Part shown: piece after piece, positions 33,623-45,200 of the stretch
Position numbering within the stretch: position 1 is the first letter of the stretch
Layout: every line of letters starts with the position of its first letter
Source of the DNA: Thelonectria olida
Taxonomy: Eukaryota; Ascomycota; Sordariomycetes; Hypocreales; Nectriaceae
Assembly: GCA_020736575.1 (NCBI GenBank)
Contig: JAGPYM010000004.1
Span: 1,116,001 to 1,180,000 of the forward strand
Direction of reading: 5' to 3'
Length of the DNA stretch: 64,000 nt
The notes under the pieces: generated by a model
Database searches by the model: none
Seen by the model: the letters and a program-made list of their open reading frames with translations, nothing else
What the model was told of the DNA's origin: nothing
Made by a program: the position numbers and the translations under genes

Positions 33623-35643
33623 ATGCTACGGACGATAATAAATCAACTAATTAGGCCAAATGCCAGGCCGAGTGCTCATGCGCTCCGGGTTCATTCGTCG
33701 AGAGCCTACGCAACCGCACCATCAACCTCAAACACTCAGCGGCCTATTCAACTTCGGGACTATCAGCAAGAATGCATCGCATCAGTTTTGAAATCTCTCA
33801 AGCAAGGTCACAAACGAGTAGGAATCTCATTAGCTACTGGTTCTGGCAAAACGGTATGAATTTTTCGAACAGCATCATGAACTAGAAGACTGACTTGTCG
33901 CAGGTCATTTTCACACGGCTCATTGACCAGGTAGTGTCGCCATCATGGGACGCTGATCGCACATTGATTCTAGCGCATCGCCGCGAGTTGGTTGAGCAAG
34001 CTGCACGGCATTGTCAGCTTGCATACCCAACCAAGACAATCGATATTGAGATGGGAAACCTCCATGCAACTGGCACCGCCGACATCACCATCGCAAGCGT
34101 GAGAAGCCTAGTGTCCAAGGATCGTTTGTTCAAGTTTGACCCATCGCGATTCAAACTAGTGCTTGTCGATGAAGCACATCACATCGTAGCTCCTGGATAT
34201 CTGAAAGTCCTCGAGCATTTTGGCCTCGACGAGAAGCGCAAGGATTCCCCAAGCCTGATCGGTGTTTCGGCAACTTTCTCAAGATTTGACGGCGTGAAGC
34301 TCGGGGCCGCAATTGACGAAATTGTCTACCACAAGGATTATGTCGACATGATCTCGGAAAAATGGCTCTGCGATGTCTTGTTTACCACGGTGGAATCGAC
34401 CGCCAACTTGAAACAAGTGAAGAGCAGTAGCTTTGGCGATTTCATGACGGGCGAGCTTTCCAAGGCTGTCAACACCGACGAAATCAACGATATTATTGTT
34501 CGAAGTTGGATGGCAAAGGCCAGGGGGAGGAAATCGACCCTTGTGTTCTGCGTCGACATAGCTCATGTCGTTAGACTCACGGAGAAGTTCCGCCAACACG
34601 GCTTCGATGCAAGATATGTGACTGGAGAAACGAAAGGGGTCGACCGGAGCGACTCACTTGAGGCATTCAAGAGGGGCGATTTCCCTGTGTTGGTCAATTG
34701 CGGTGTGTTTACGGAAGGCACTGACATTCCCAATATTGACTGCATTGTTCTCGCAAGGCCAACGAGGTCTCGAAATCTGTTGGTCCAGATGATTGGACGA
34801 GGCATGAGACTTCACCCTGACAAGAAGGACTGTCACGTAATCGATCTTGTATCTAGCCTGGACACGGGAATTGTTACTACACCAACACTGTTCGGGCTGG
34901 ATCCTAATCTGTTGATAGAAAGAGCATCAGTCAAAAATATGCGACAAATCAGGGCTGAAAAGGATCGTGGGGAGGAAACTGGGACGAGTTCTCTTTCGTT
35001 TCGCACCATTGCCGGCCCAGGCTCTGTCGATGCTGTGACATTCACAGACTATTCATCAGTCCTTGACCTCATCGCGGACACTTCTGGGGAAAAACACATT
35101 CGAGCCATCAGCCAATATTCCTGGGTGCAAGTTGGGCAAGAGAAGTTCGTGCTGGCGGCCCCGGGAGGTACGTATATCAGAATCGAGAAGATGGGCGAAT
35201 CTGAAGACCACGAAACTCCAAGCCCTACATATCGAGTAGTCGAAGTGCGAGCAATTCCGCCTGGCCTGGCAAAGGTCCCGTATGCAGCCCCGAAAGAAAT
35301 CCTCACGGCAGCCACCTTCACTGATGCAGTGCATGGGGCAGACAGTTTCGCTGCCACAACGTACCCGCATACTTTCATCCACAGATACCAAAGATGGCGA
35401 TCACTGCCGCCGACCCAAGGCCAAGTAGACTTCATCAACAAGCTTCGGGGAAAGGGAGATCCCCTAACGGCTGAGGAGCTGAACAAGGGCAAAGCTACGG
35501 ACATGATCACCAAGCTGAAGCATGGTGCCCGTGGTCAGTTTGCCAAGATAGAAGCAGAGCAGAAGCGCAGAGAGAGGCAGATGGCGATAGCCGAGTCCAG
35601 AGAAAAGCGGGAGCGCGTCACTGTAGGACCTTTGATGGGCTGA
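33623..35643 (+). CDS. IRC3: Mitochondrial DEAH-type helicase Irc3
   Basis: Two exons, 33623-33853 and 33904-35643, give 656 residues. The first 35 residues are Arg/Ala/Ser-rich with almost no acids, a mitochondrial presequence. Superfamily 2 motifs are complete: Q-like RDYQQEC, motif I ATGSGKT (residues 71-77, cut by the intron immediately after the Thr), motif II DEAH (166-169), SAT motif III, and motif VI QMIGRGMRLHPDK. Yeast Irc3 is a mitochondrial branch-migration type dsDNA helicase needed for mtDNA stability. The C-terminal extension after the helicase core is typical of that family. The ATG at 33623 is preferred over upstream non-ATG frame extension. Confidence 0.93.
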
Positions 35644-36478
35644 TGGCTCTTCGCGTGTAACAGCGAGGCATAATATGTATAACAACGGGATGGAATGGCG
35701 TTGGGTTGACGGCTGGATATGCAACATGCAGCCGTTTCAGAAAAAACAAACGTGTTTCTAGAAGAGAGGGAGAAGGCGGAACGGGCCTCTTGATGTGTGG
35801 TTTTGTATACCCTTTGTTTCCGTCGAGGCATGTATGATATGGCAGATAATTCGACGCTTCTCACCACACTTTTCCCTCGTCAGGGACTTTTGATGCCCAA
35901 TGACACAACTCGTGCTCAACGGTGAAGCACCAATGAAAGGCACGCGTGTCCTACCAAACTCGCTCTCACCTCAAGCCGGGAGCCATTCAAACAGACGCGG
36001 CGTGTGTAGCAGTTGTTGACGTACGCGTCGCAGTTGACAACCCACGGTCGGCAGCGATTCACGGATTAGCATTGTTTACCTCATACCTACCTCATGCAAT
36101 ATCAAGTTCAAACCTGAGGTATCTATCTCACCGAGTCTGGCTCCTTCCAGTTTGTAGGCCGGTCGGTCAGGTATAAAGTGGAGGTAGGTGCAAACGAGGT
36201 CTTGTTTCCCCCGTTGTTGCCCTCGTTTCGCTCCTTCTTTCTCCCTCCTTCTCTCTTCCTCTTCACCTCGCTTCACCATTCCACATCACAACATTCTCAG
36301 CACATCGTCCGTTTTCAGATCTCTTGTTCTTCTTCACAACAACTTCCTTCCTTTGCTTTCAACTCGAAAACTTCTGTTGAGCTTTCGCTCCACTCCCGAT
36401 CATCCTCACTTCCCCTTCCCATCGTCATCATCGCAGCACACAATCACTACTCGTCACCACCACTCACCCGTTCTCATC
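35644..36478. other. Intergenic region with CT-rich leader
   Basis: This holds the IRC3 3' end and the promoter of the next gene. From about 36200 to 36470 it is CT-rich. The frame of the downstream gene is open through this leader, but only from a GTG, so it is treated as 5' UTR. Confidence 0.45.
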
Positions 36479-37909
36479 ATGGATGCTCCTGGAGATCCCA
36501 CTTCGGTCGCTGATGATGCACATTCCCCTACCTCTCTTGGCAAAGAGACCACTCCCCAGAGTCCTTGCTATTCAGGTGCTTCCTGCTCCCGGCCTCCCTC
36601 GTCGCTCCTCGTCGAGCGCCCTCGATCTGTGGTCTCTGTGTCGAGGATCAACGTGACAGGGCTGACTGACCGCGAACCTATTCTCTCATCGCCTATCTCT
36701 CCGGCGCATGGCGCATTTGAGTCAACCGCGTTGCAGCCATCGTTCAAGTACCCCAAGTCAAGTTGGTCCTCGTTGGCTACCACCTTCGACAAGGATTCTC
36801 CCAAGCTCCAGAAGATAGACGAGGAAGAGGCTCGAGGAAGACCGCGTGCTCCCAAGCCAACCAATTTCTCCAAGGGCCATTTCGACGGACCTCGACCAAT
36901 TGGCGACCCTGTCCTCTTCAACTTGCCAGGCTATCAGTTGGAGTTTCCTCCTCCTTCTCGCGATAAATACCCCGATGAAGATGTTTTGTTCCAGCCCAAA
37001 AACAGTTCCAAGAGTATAGACGTCGAGAATCTCCTGGAGGCGTATTCTGAGCAAGGGGCGGAATTGGTCGACTTCCTCGCTGCCCAAGGACAGGCTCGCA
37101 ACAAGGCATACGAACCCGTCAACACAACGTACAAACACACGTGGGATACTCTGGCTGAGTTCTGGCGTATTCAGCGCGAAAAGTCTCCCGAAACTCTGGC
37201 TGCTGAATGGCCGAAGCCCGTTGGTCGCTTGCAACGTACGAAGCGACTCTATTCGCCACCCAAATTGTCACCGAGCCAGCTGAAACATATGCGCAAGCTC
37301 GAAATCAACTTAGTGGGCACTATGGATGATCTTGCCATCAACCACGGGGAGACGGAGGGAACTATTGCCGGAATTTTTACTACTAGATGGGATGATGCTC
37401 AAAAGCAACCTCCCGAGCATGTTCCTAAGCTTTTGATGGAGACGGGGTTTGATAAGCGCCTCTTCCACAAACCAATAATCCCAGGCCCCGAACTCCGTGA
37501 GGTGCAGTATGGCAACGAGCTCCTGCAAAAGCCGTTGAGCGAATCCTTCTACCAGAAACAGATAGATGAAGTCAGACCCAAGCACAGGGAGGCATTCAAC
37601 AAGGCCTTTCGATCGTACCAGCCACCAGACACTGCCACCAACATCAAGCCAGACACTCCCATCTTCAGCACCAGTCTGACAAAAGTCCTTATTCCTGAAT
37701 GGTTTCCCATCCTTGACAATTACAATATCATCCATCTGTGGTCTACGACACCTACCGCGCGCTTCACCGAACTCCTAAACAACATACACGACCTTCAAGA
37801 GAGATGCAAGCAAGCGGCCGAACAGAGACGACAGCAGAAATGGGATAAAGAATGGCACGAACCCAAGCGCGGCTGGAGCACTCCTGTCCGGCAAGAGAAC
37901 GGCGGCTAG
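36479..37909 (+). CDS. Fungal protein of unknown function, frame ends at an in-frame TAG
   Basis: From the ATG at 36479 (sequence CATCATGG) one uninterrupted frame gives 476 residues. The first 120 residues are Ser/Pro-rich; the remainder is a mixed alpha-helical-looking protein with segments such as LLEAYSEQGAELVDFLAAQGQ, WDTLAEFWRIQREKSP, HMRKLEINLVGTMDDLAIN and a Gln/Arg/Lys-rich helix at the end. No membrane segment, signal peptide or known domain was recognised. The TAG at 37907-37909 ends the frame, but the same frame then continues for 70 coding-like residues (see the next entry). The annotated protein may therefore be truncated in this genome, read through, or misassembled at one base. 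Confidence 0.7.
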   Translation: MDAPGDPTSVADDAHSPTSLGKETTPQSPCYSGASCSRPPSSLLVERPRSVVSVSRINVTGLTDREPILSSPISPAHGAFESTALQPSFKYPKSSWSSLATTFDKDSPKLQKIDEEEARGRPRAPKPTNFSKGHFDGPRPIGDPVLFNLPGYQLEFPPPSRDKYPDEDVLFQPKNSSKSIDVENLLEAYSEQGAELVDFLAAQGQARNKAYEPVNTTYKHTWDTLAEFWRIQREKSPETLAAEWPKPVGRLQRTKRLYSPPKLSPSQLKHMRKLEINLVGTMDDLAINHGETEGTIAGIFTTRWDDAQKQPPEHVPKLLMETGFDKRLFHKPIIPGPELREVQYGNELLQKPLSESFYQKQIDEVRPKHREAFNKAFRSYQPPDTATNIKPDTPIFSTSLTKVLIPEWFPILDNYNIIHLWSTTPTARFTELLNNIHDLQERCKQAAEQRRQQKWDKEWHEPKRGWSTPVRQENGG

Positions 37910-38122
37910 TGGAAATGCCGTTCTGGACCAGACGCCCCGAGAGCAGAGCGCAGATGTCGGGTGTGTCGCCGGTCTGCGCAAACAGCGGCTGAGGAATCTT
38001 CTCAGCAAAAGCTCGACGTACTCATGGAAGCGATCGATCGGGCCATGAAGGAAGTTGGCCAGAAGGATATTGCGGTAGTCAAGAATCGCCTCATGAATGA
38101 GACACTTGGTGTGAGATATTGA
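37910..38122 (+). other. In-frame 70-codon continuation after the TAG stop
   Basis: Immediately after the TAG, in the same frame, 70 codons run to a TGA at 38120-38122. They begin Trp-Lys-Cys-Arg, include a Cys-Arg-Val-Cys-Arg-Arg motif, and end with two amphipathic helical stretches (KLDVLMEAIDRAMKEVGQKD and VVKNRLMNETLG). Codon use and composition look like the upstream coding sequence, not UTR. I tried intron solutions that would remove the TAG and found none with a consensus donor, branch site and matching phase. Confidence 0.6.
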
Positions 38123-39112
38123 CGCACCCGCCTCACCAGTCACACATGAGAGGCGGCACAGTGGTTAGGGAGAAGTTGACGAGCGGTTTGGAACGAATCT
38201 AGCCCATCTGTCTGTGGGCATGTACAATTGATCAAGGCTGCATGCACACTTGCACCTTATAACTAGTCAGGGCTCCGAGGAAAATCTCATAGTTCCCTAA
38301 CCTTGAAACTCAACGTTCCATTCATTGTGAGGCTCTTTGCAAAAGGAATCTGATGCCATACCTATACATCTGTTTTGCACGAGGCATATAGTGATCAACT
38401 CCCACCGATTCTACACCTTTCTTTGGGATCCGCCAAAGAAGTCACCTGAACACTCAATGCATTGTTTCAAGCTGAATAATCAGACCGTATACGCAGGGCA
38501 ATTGCGTGCGGTGTCCCGCACATCTCATTGCATTTTCGAGGTTATCTAGCCATATCGAGATTTCTAACATTTTGTGGTTCGCTTCAATGCTCCGTGGTTA
38601 CGAGCAAGAGCTTGTCTGAAGCATCATGAGCAATCTTCAATCCCAACACGTGTACACAGTCGCATGAACAGACATATCTTCCTTCAGAATGGGAGCACAA
38701 TCAACCCGCACCAAACTCTGACTCCATGTATAATTGCTCCATTCTGAAACACGAACCTTTCATGCGTCTTTGTTTCTTTCCGTTGATGGTATCTTCTCCA
38801 AATCAAATCACCTGTTCCAAAGATTCCTTTTCAGCCCGGCAACCAGGGGTATTCATGTGTTTTGGTCCTCAGCTTTTCATAACTGGGTATAGAGCGGACG
38901 TCAAGTCGTCAAGGAGAACCCCCGATCCCAATAACCAAAACAAAACAAACAAAAGCAAAACAGAAACGGTAAAAAAGCACTCAAAACAACGAAGCGAAAA
39001 CCAGCAAGGTAGGATGAAACCGACCGATGCATAGGTAGACGTTCCAGGGTATTTTTACGCCAGGGTATATCCAGCCGGGGTATTTGCATGTCGAGTTTCT
39101 AACAAGGGGAAT
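38123..39112. other. Convergent 3' intergenic region
   Basis: About 1 kb lies between the unknown-function gene and the KH-protein gene. A-rich tracts occur near 38934-38985. No gene is supported. Confidence 0.45.
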
Positions 39113-42100
39113 CTAACGGAAAGGCCCAAGTAGGCCGGGGTATCCTGAATTCATAGAATGAGAAGTTGAAGGGCGTCCGCTGTCACCGGACGCGCGGGCG
39201 GTGTGGCGAGGAGTAACATCGCCGGGTTGAGGGATTGTCAACTTGTTGTCGACGTGGGAGCCGAACGGGCGAGGAGCCCAGGGATTGTCATCCTCTGGGA
39301 GGTTCACGCCACTATCGTTCCAAGGGTTTCGGTCAGCGTTGAAGCTGCGGGTGGATTCGATCGAGATGAGCGACGACTTGGACACGTTGCTGGAGCCTTT
39401 GAAAAAGTTGGCATGGGCGGAGTGGGAGCTGTTCTTTCTACGATCCAAGAAGGATGAAATGGATGTCATGCTGCCAGGCTTTCGAAGACGATCGAGGATA
39501 CTGCTTCGCTCCCGAGCGACTTCATCGCCAAAAGCAGCCTTGACGGGAGAGTCGGTAGCAACCGAGGCCGGAGCATGCTGCAGGAGCTTGGAGTCGAAGT
39601 ACTGGAGTGAGTCTTCGAAGGAGTCGGATTTGGGTCGGGGGAGAGCGCCCTTCACAATGTTAATCTCGGCCCCCGAGGTCGCAAACTCGGCTTCCAAGAA
39701 CTCCATGGCATCACGCAGACCGCCAGCGTTGTTACGAGTGAAGCCCCAGAGAAGGGACACAGTGGGTGAACCATCCTCGGTAACCTCCTCTGGCCGCTCC
39801 TGGACAGTTACATCAACCTCATGCTGGCTCTTCAGTTTGGGTACAAGATCATGAGCGAAATCGGGAGACTCGAGGAACTTGATCAGTTCAGGGGAGCGGG
39901 AAAGAACAAGCTCGTGCTTGTCCGGGACCATTCCTAAGAAGCCGTCGACGCAGTGAGGCACTTGCCATTGAGGCCCATTGACGGTGACCTCGTCGCTGGC
40001 CTGTTCGGTGCTGGGGAAGTTGATTTTGCAGTTGAATTTTTGCTCTAACTCATCAATCTCAGGGAGGCGAGCAATGAGTTGACGATGATAGAGGCGATCA
40101 ACATTGACGACTTGGGTAGTGTACTCGGAGTCCTGGGAAACAAGGTCAGTGACAGCAATTTGCACTACAGCAGTCAAACTTACGGCACGATCAACCATCT
40201 CCAGAATCTCATTCTTGACGGCGTCCAGGTTCTGAGCATTGCGAGCGGGTGTTCTGCAAATCACATTGTCGACCTTAATGTCATCATCCTCACGTCCCAT
40301 GCCACCTCGGTCCATCGCATTAGAGAACTTGACGAAGACGGAGTGCTTCTTCATGATTCGCTGAATGTGTTGGCCACCGATGCCGATAATTCGCTTATGA
40401 TATTGGTCAGGGACATGGAAGGAGATGGAAGCGGGCATCTCCTGCTCAACAAGGGTAAGACCTTGCTTCATCGATTCGTAGCTGGCAGCCATGACGTCGA
40501 TGTTGAAGTTGTACTCGTTGAAGCCGTCGAAGATGATCTGAACGTTGCCTAATTGATTATTAGTCACATCGTCGATGAACTCAAAACTGCAACGTACTTT
40601 GGCCCATGATCTTGTTGATCTTGCCGTTCTTCTTGCCGCTCACGAACTCCTTGTGCTCATTGGCAAGCTCGATCTTAACTCGAATCTGATACTGCGACTG
40701 GGCCACGAATTTGATTTCGGAAATGACCTTGAGAGCGGACTTGACAGCATCGTCAGAGCCCGTAACAGTAAATGTCATCTTGTCGAATGAGAGATCAGCC
40801 TCGGAGTTGGTGCAAATGTCGCCAAGCATTGTTCGAATGTCGGCAGCGCCCGGAAGTTGACGGGGTTCGGGCTGCTGAATGTACCACCCAGCACCATAAA
40901 ATTGTCCGGCCAGAGACATGATTTCTCGAACAGTGCGTTCCACATGAAGGCCCTCGCCTCCCTGGACTCTGACCATGTTGCGCTGGCTTGCCAGTGGGGG
41001 GAACATGATGTAAGTTCCGTTGGCTTCGAGAATCTTCCGAACCTTGTCTAAACGGCCGAGCAAAATGCTGTCAATCTTGGCAGCAGGAATGGTTACGTCT
41101 TTAACGTAAAGTCTGATGCGATTGACAGTCTCGTGGAGTTTCTGTTTGGCCAACTCGATGGCTTGGGGCTTGTCGCCAGTAATGAAGATGTCGGTGGGAT
41201 CACGACGGGTTGCGTTCGGGGGGACGTAACGATACATCTGCGAGAATGGAGGCGGGAAGTAGATGGCAGTCCCGGTAGATGACTCGATCAACTTGATGTT
41301 CTTGCGGTGGCGGCCACAAACGATTTGGTGGCATGAGAGGTCGAGCTTGGTGGCATCAACAACGCGGCCAAGCTAGCACATGGTTAGGATCCAGATAAGG
41401 TCAAAAAGTCTCAACAGAGAAACACCATACCAAGTTGTCGATTTGAATGAGGACGCGAGCCTTTGCATGCTCAGAGGAAAGGATATCACCATAGATTGCA
41501 ATCCTCCATCGCTGGTCCATTCGTAATTCCGCGTCACCGGTCATGCCATCGAGCATTGGGGTCAACTTCGGGCCGAGGAGGAAGATGTCGACACCACAAA
41601 AGCTGGAGATGTAATCAAGGGTTTTGATCACGTCCTGCTTCAGGACTCCGTCTTTCAGGTCACAGACAAGTTGGCCATCAATATCGATCGTGGTGCAGCG
41701 CTAAAGGATGGTCAGAGATAGCTCTAGGCTCCCACAGCCAAGGAGAGCTGTGACAAAGGTTTGGATGGGGACGTACAAGAGAAATGGGGGTATCATTCAA
41801 AATGGTCTCTCGGCTCTTGTGGACCAGCTCTGGAGAGCCTGACAAGCAGACGGTAGTCGTCTGCATGCCCTTCCCAGCCTTGAGCATGGAGAGGACATGG
41901 GCTTCAATGGGCAGAGGTCCATTGGAAAGATCGTGACACAATCGTCGAAGATTGGCGAGGTTCTGGGCGTGAACTGGCAACTCGTAGATCTCGACGTCAT
42001 CAGGCGCTTCCGCTGGGTGTGTCCATCGCAGAACGGCGTCGGTAGTAGCATGGAGAATGTCTTCGGTATCAGGCCCGGCGAGATCGGCAGCGAAGGGCAC

Positions 42101-42280
42101 ATTGAACGAGTAGTGGATCGTGGCATCGGCTGCCTGGGGAGAGCTTATCGGCTGGCCGGGCTGGCCTGTTGCGCTCTTGGGGTGAGCATTGAGGGCGTTC
42201 ATGGGCATGTTGGGACGGCCCATTCCGAAGTTGGGGCTCATCCTCTCCGACCAGTGACGCATATTTGCCAACTTATTCAT
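39113..42280 (-). CDS. Multi-KH-domain RNA-binding protein (N-terminus unresolved)
   Basis: Five exons, 42280-41777, 41700-41431, 41372-40598, 40548-40184 and 40132-39113, give 977 residues from the first in-frame ATG. Several KH-like repeats are visible: one around GRHRKNIKLIESSTGTAIYFP, a degenerate one (LLGRLDKVRKILEANGTYI), one with a GKKNGKINKIMGQ loop, and the clearest, KRIIGIGGQHIQRIMKKHSV, with a canonical GxxG. Such proteins bind single-stranded RNA through KH domains and act in mRNA control. The C-terminal 130 residues are Ser/Asn/Pro-rich and disordered. The frame is open upstream to about 42463 and encodes a coding-like SLAARLEDDERQRL segment before the ATG, so a 5' exon upstream is likely; I could not fix it. 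Confidence 0.85.
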
Positions 42281-45200
42281 GATGGGAGCAGCAGAGAGTC
42301 GTTGTCGTTCGTCGTCCTCGAGGCGGGCGGCGAGCGACAGGTCGGCAGAGGGAGCGGAAGTGAATGGCGGTCCGGTGGAGGGGAAGGGGGAGAACGAAGA
42401 GAGAAGAAAGGGGGCTAAGAAAAGGAAAAGGGTATCTTTGGTAGGGCAGGTGAAGCTGGACAAAACAAGAGAACAGGGGGAAGGGGGTGAGAGGGGGGAG
42501 GGGATGGGGGAAACGAAGAAAAAGGATGGATGGCTCTTTCGTCTGACGAGGGAGTAAGGGAGGAGAGGGAAAGAGCGGAGGTGGTGGACTGCCAGGTGGT
42601 GGTGGACTGGACTGGACTGGTGGTGGTAGTGGTGGTAGGTACGGGAGTGATCTGGCTGGCTTCAGGCTGAGAAGGTCTACTTGGAAGGTACCTGGCTATC
42701 ATCAGTCAGCAGGAAGGTCGCGACCTAAGGTCATCACTGCAGCATTCGTCGGGTACTTCGTACAGACGCACGGGGCAGGCGGGCAAGGAATGGGAGGTGA
42801 TCCAGGGAAAGTACGAAGAGGTGCAGGGCTCGTACCGCACCGGCGTCCAGTCCCAAGCAATCTTCCAACCTCAGGCAGGTTCATCGAGGTACTAGGGTCG
42901 TAGCGGCGCCATGGCGTATGACGCATGTACTCTTCGACTCCAGCCCAGTGGAGCTTAGGCGGAGTAATGTGTGGGTTTTTTCATGGCATGGATCATCAGC
43001 CATGAAACCCCGGCGAGGACACACACGCACTTGAACCTTTTGGGCTTATGCACAGCCATGCCATCTTCAGCATCGACTCGACTCAGCACACACGAATTTG
43101 ACTTGGATGAATGTGCAAACGAACTACCTAGGCATTAGGGTATAGCTGTATTCTGATGTGTTAGACTGCCTATACTTGGTCTGGGGAACGACGGGAACAC
43201 ACAGACACCCGAGTACAGATACCTCGTCTTCACCCACGCTTGGAACGACTCTTCTTTCCACAGGTTTCCAAATCATCTCATCAGGGCCCACGTCCCGGCT
43301 AGTCCTGTGTCCCCCCATGCGGCCACGCTCGGGCTTCTTCACAAGAACAATGACTACCTATGTAGATAACTTGCATGGAGGCGTCTGTCCTACATTACAT
43401 AGAAGCAAGTATTCATGTCCATCAGGCAGGTCACCGAATGGTCACTCTCCCTTCTTCAGCAATGCTAGAGCCTCAATTGGCCCAGCGTGATCGACGACAA
43501 AGCAGGAATCCGCTCCACATACGAGCCCAGCGGAGCAGAGACTCCCTCGCACCCTTGACGTAGCTGATTGGCGATGCCGTCAGGATACTGGCAGCATCAC
43601 CTCGAGCAAAGCTCAACGTCATCCAGCAAGCTGAAAGGCCACGACTCACCTTCAAGTCTTAGAAGAGCCTTGCGTGCAGCATATTGCGAGTTCATTATGC
43701 CGCATGCCTAGGCAGGTATGCCGTCGTCTTCATCGAGAAGGGCCATGATGACATAGTTGTTGAAAAGCAACGTCCTTCTATGGTGGGACGAGCCAGGTGC
43801 CTTTGCGGAGTGGTCCGAGTTGTGAGCACACAACTAACATGAAACAATGATCAAGGCATAAATGAATGACTGGACAGCACCTGAAAAAGAAATCCTTATA
43901 TATAAGAAACAAATAACTAGGCAAACAGATAGATAAATGAATAAACAAATGCCCTCGGCAGTGACGAAAAGCGCGTTGTTGCACGGATATTCATACAGCA
44001 CTGTATTTCTTACGCCACGCGACTGGCTTCTGAGCTTCTCCTATCTCCTCTCGTCGCCGCTAGCCAGGGTTTCGTACCGTGGCCATGGAGTGTACTCGCT
44101 CGGTACGTCGACGTCGCTCCCCGGCAGCCATTATCCATGTGCCAAGACTTCTCCCTTCGAGATCCATCTGGTTATTCATCACCAAACAACATTTCCGTGG
44201 AGCACTGCGCTTGCCTGAGACACCCCAACAACATACCTACGAATACAAACCAAAAGTCTAGCAACACGCGCTGCGTCTATCTGCCGACATCACCAACTAC
44301 GGTGTGTGGCCGGCGACGTCGTGGCGTGCCTTGGCCAAAGTTTGCAGGCTCGTGGATCCATCCCATCCACCCAAGGGACGACCCCCATGAGCCGCTGTCA
44401 GCGCCATGATATGGCCACCGCTCAGCCAGCCTCAGTTCTCAGTTCAGAGAGGCCCATGTGCATGCATCACCTTGTCATGCGTGAAGGTTTCTCGACCGCC
44501 ACCGAGGACTGTGACCGAGTTCCTGTCTTTTCTCTCGATATTTGACGTCTGTCGTGGTTTATTGCATGTCTAGTGCCATCAGGTCTGGACTCGACAGCTC
44601 TCACCTCAATTTCAGCTGGTCAGGTACACCGACGGCTTGCAGCCCCTACCCGCCAACGTGCACAACTTGGGAACCTTGAATCATGCGAAACAAAACGTTA
44701 TGAATCTGCGTCTTCGTTTATGCGCTAATCGAGAGGTGCTGGATCTCCAGAATGAAAAAGGGACCTTGTCATGCTCATGCTATGAGGTGGCTCCTGTGGT
44801 ATACGTTCCTAACAACGTATGGCTAGGTACGAAGACGCTTCTCTGCATCTTGACGTCCATCTGGGTGGCATAGGACAGTCATTCGAGATGGCTTCTCGCG
44901 ACAAAATGGAAAACACGGCAGATTCTGTCGACGCAAAAGAACCTGTCATACACCATTTCCCTCACTCCAACAATGCATGTCTCAAAACTAAAAAGACTTG
45001 GCTTTTCGCTCGTCCCAAGCGAGCTGGGCCTCTCGCGATCCGACTGGTCCATCTGAACCTCCACTCGTCAATCTAGGGTCCTCTATTCGTGAATAAATCC
45101 ACGGGACCAGATGGCCTGTTCGCTGTCAGTCAGGCCCTTCTTGTTCACGAGACAGACTCTAGGCATTTTTTCCAGGCCTTCAATGGCTCACTCTCTGGTC

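Noticed and set aside
37880..37960. An intron that would remove the in-frame TAG at 37907
   Set aside because: Candidate donors (GTCCGG, GTGGAA, GCAAGA) are weak, no CTRAY branch site lies between, and the available acceptors do not restore the downstream frame.
37775..38143. 122-codon minus-strand frame over the end of the TAG-interrupted gene
   Set aside because: The plus strand carries the better coding signal here (helical, natural composition); the minus frame is its shadow.
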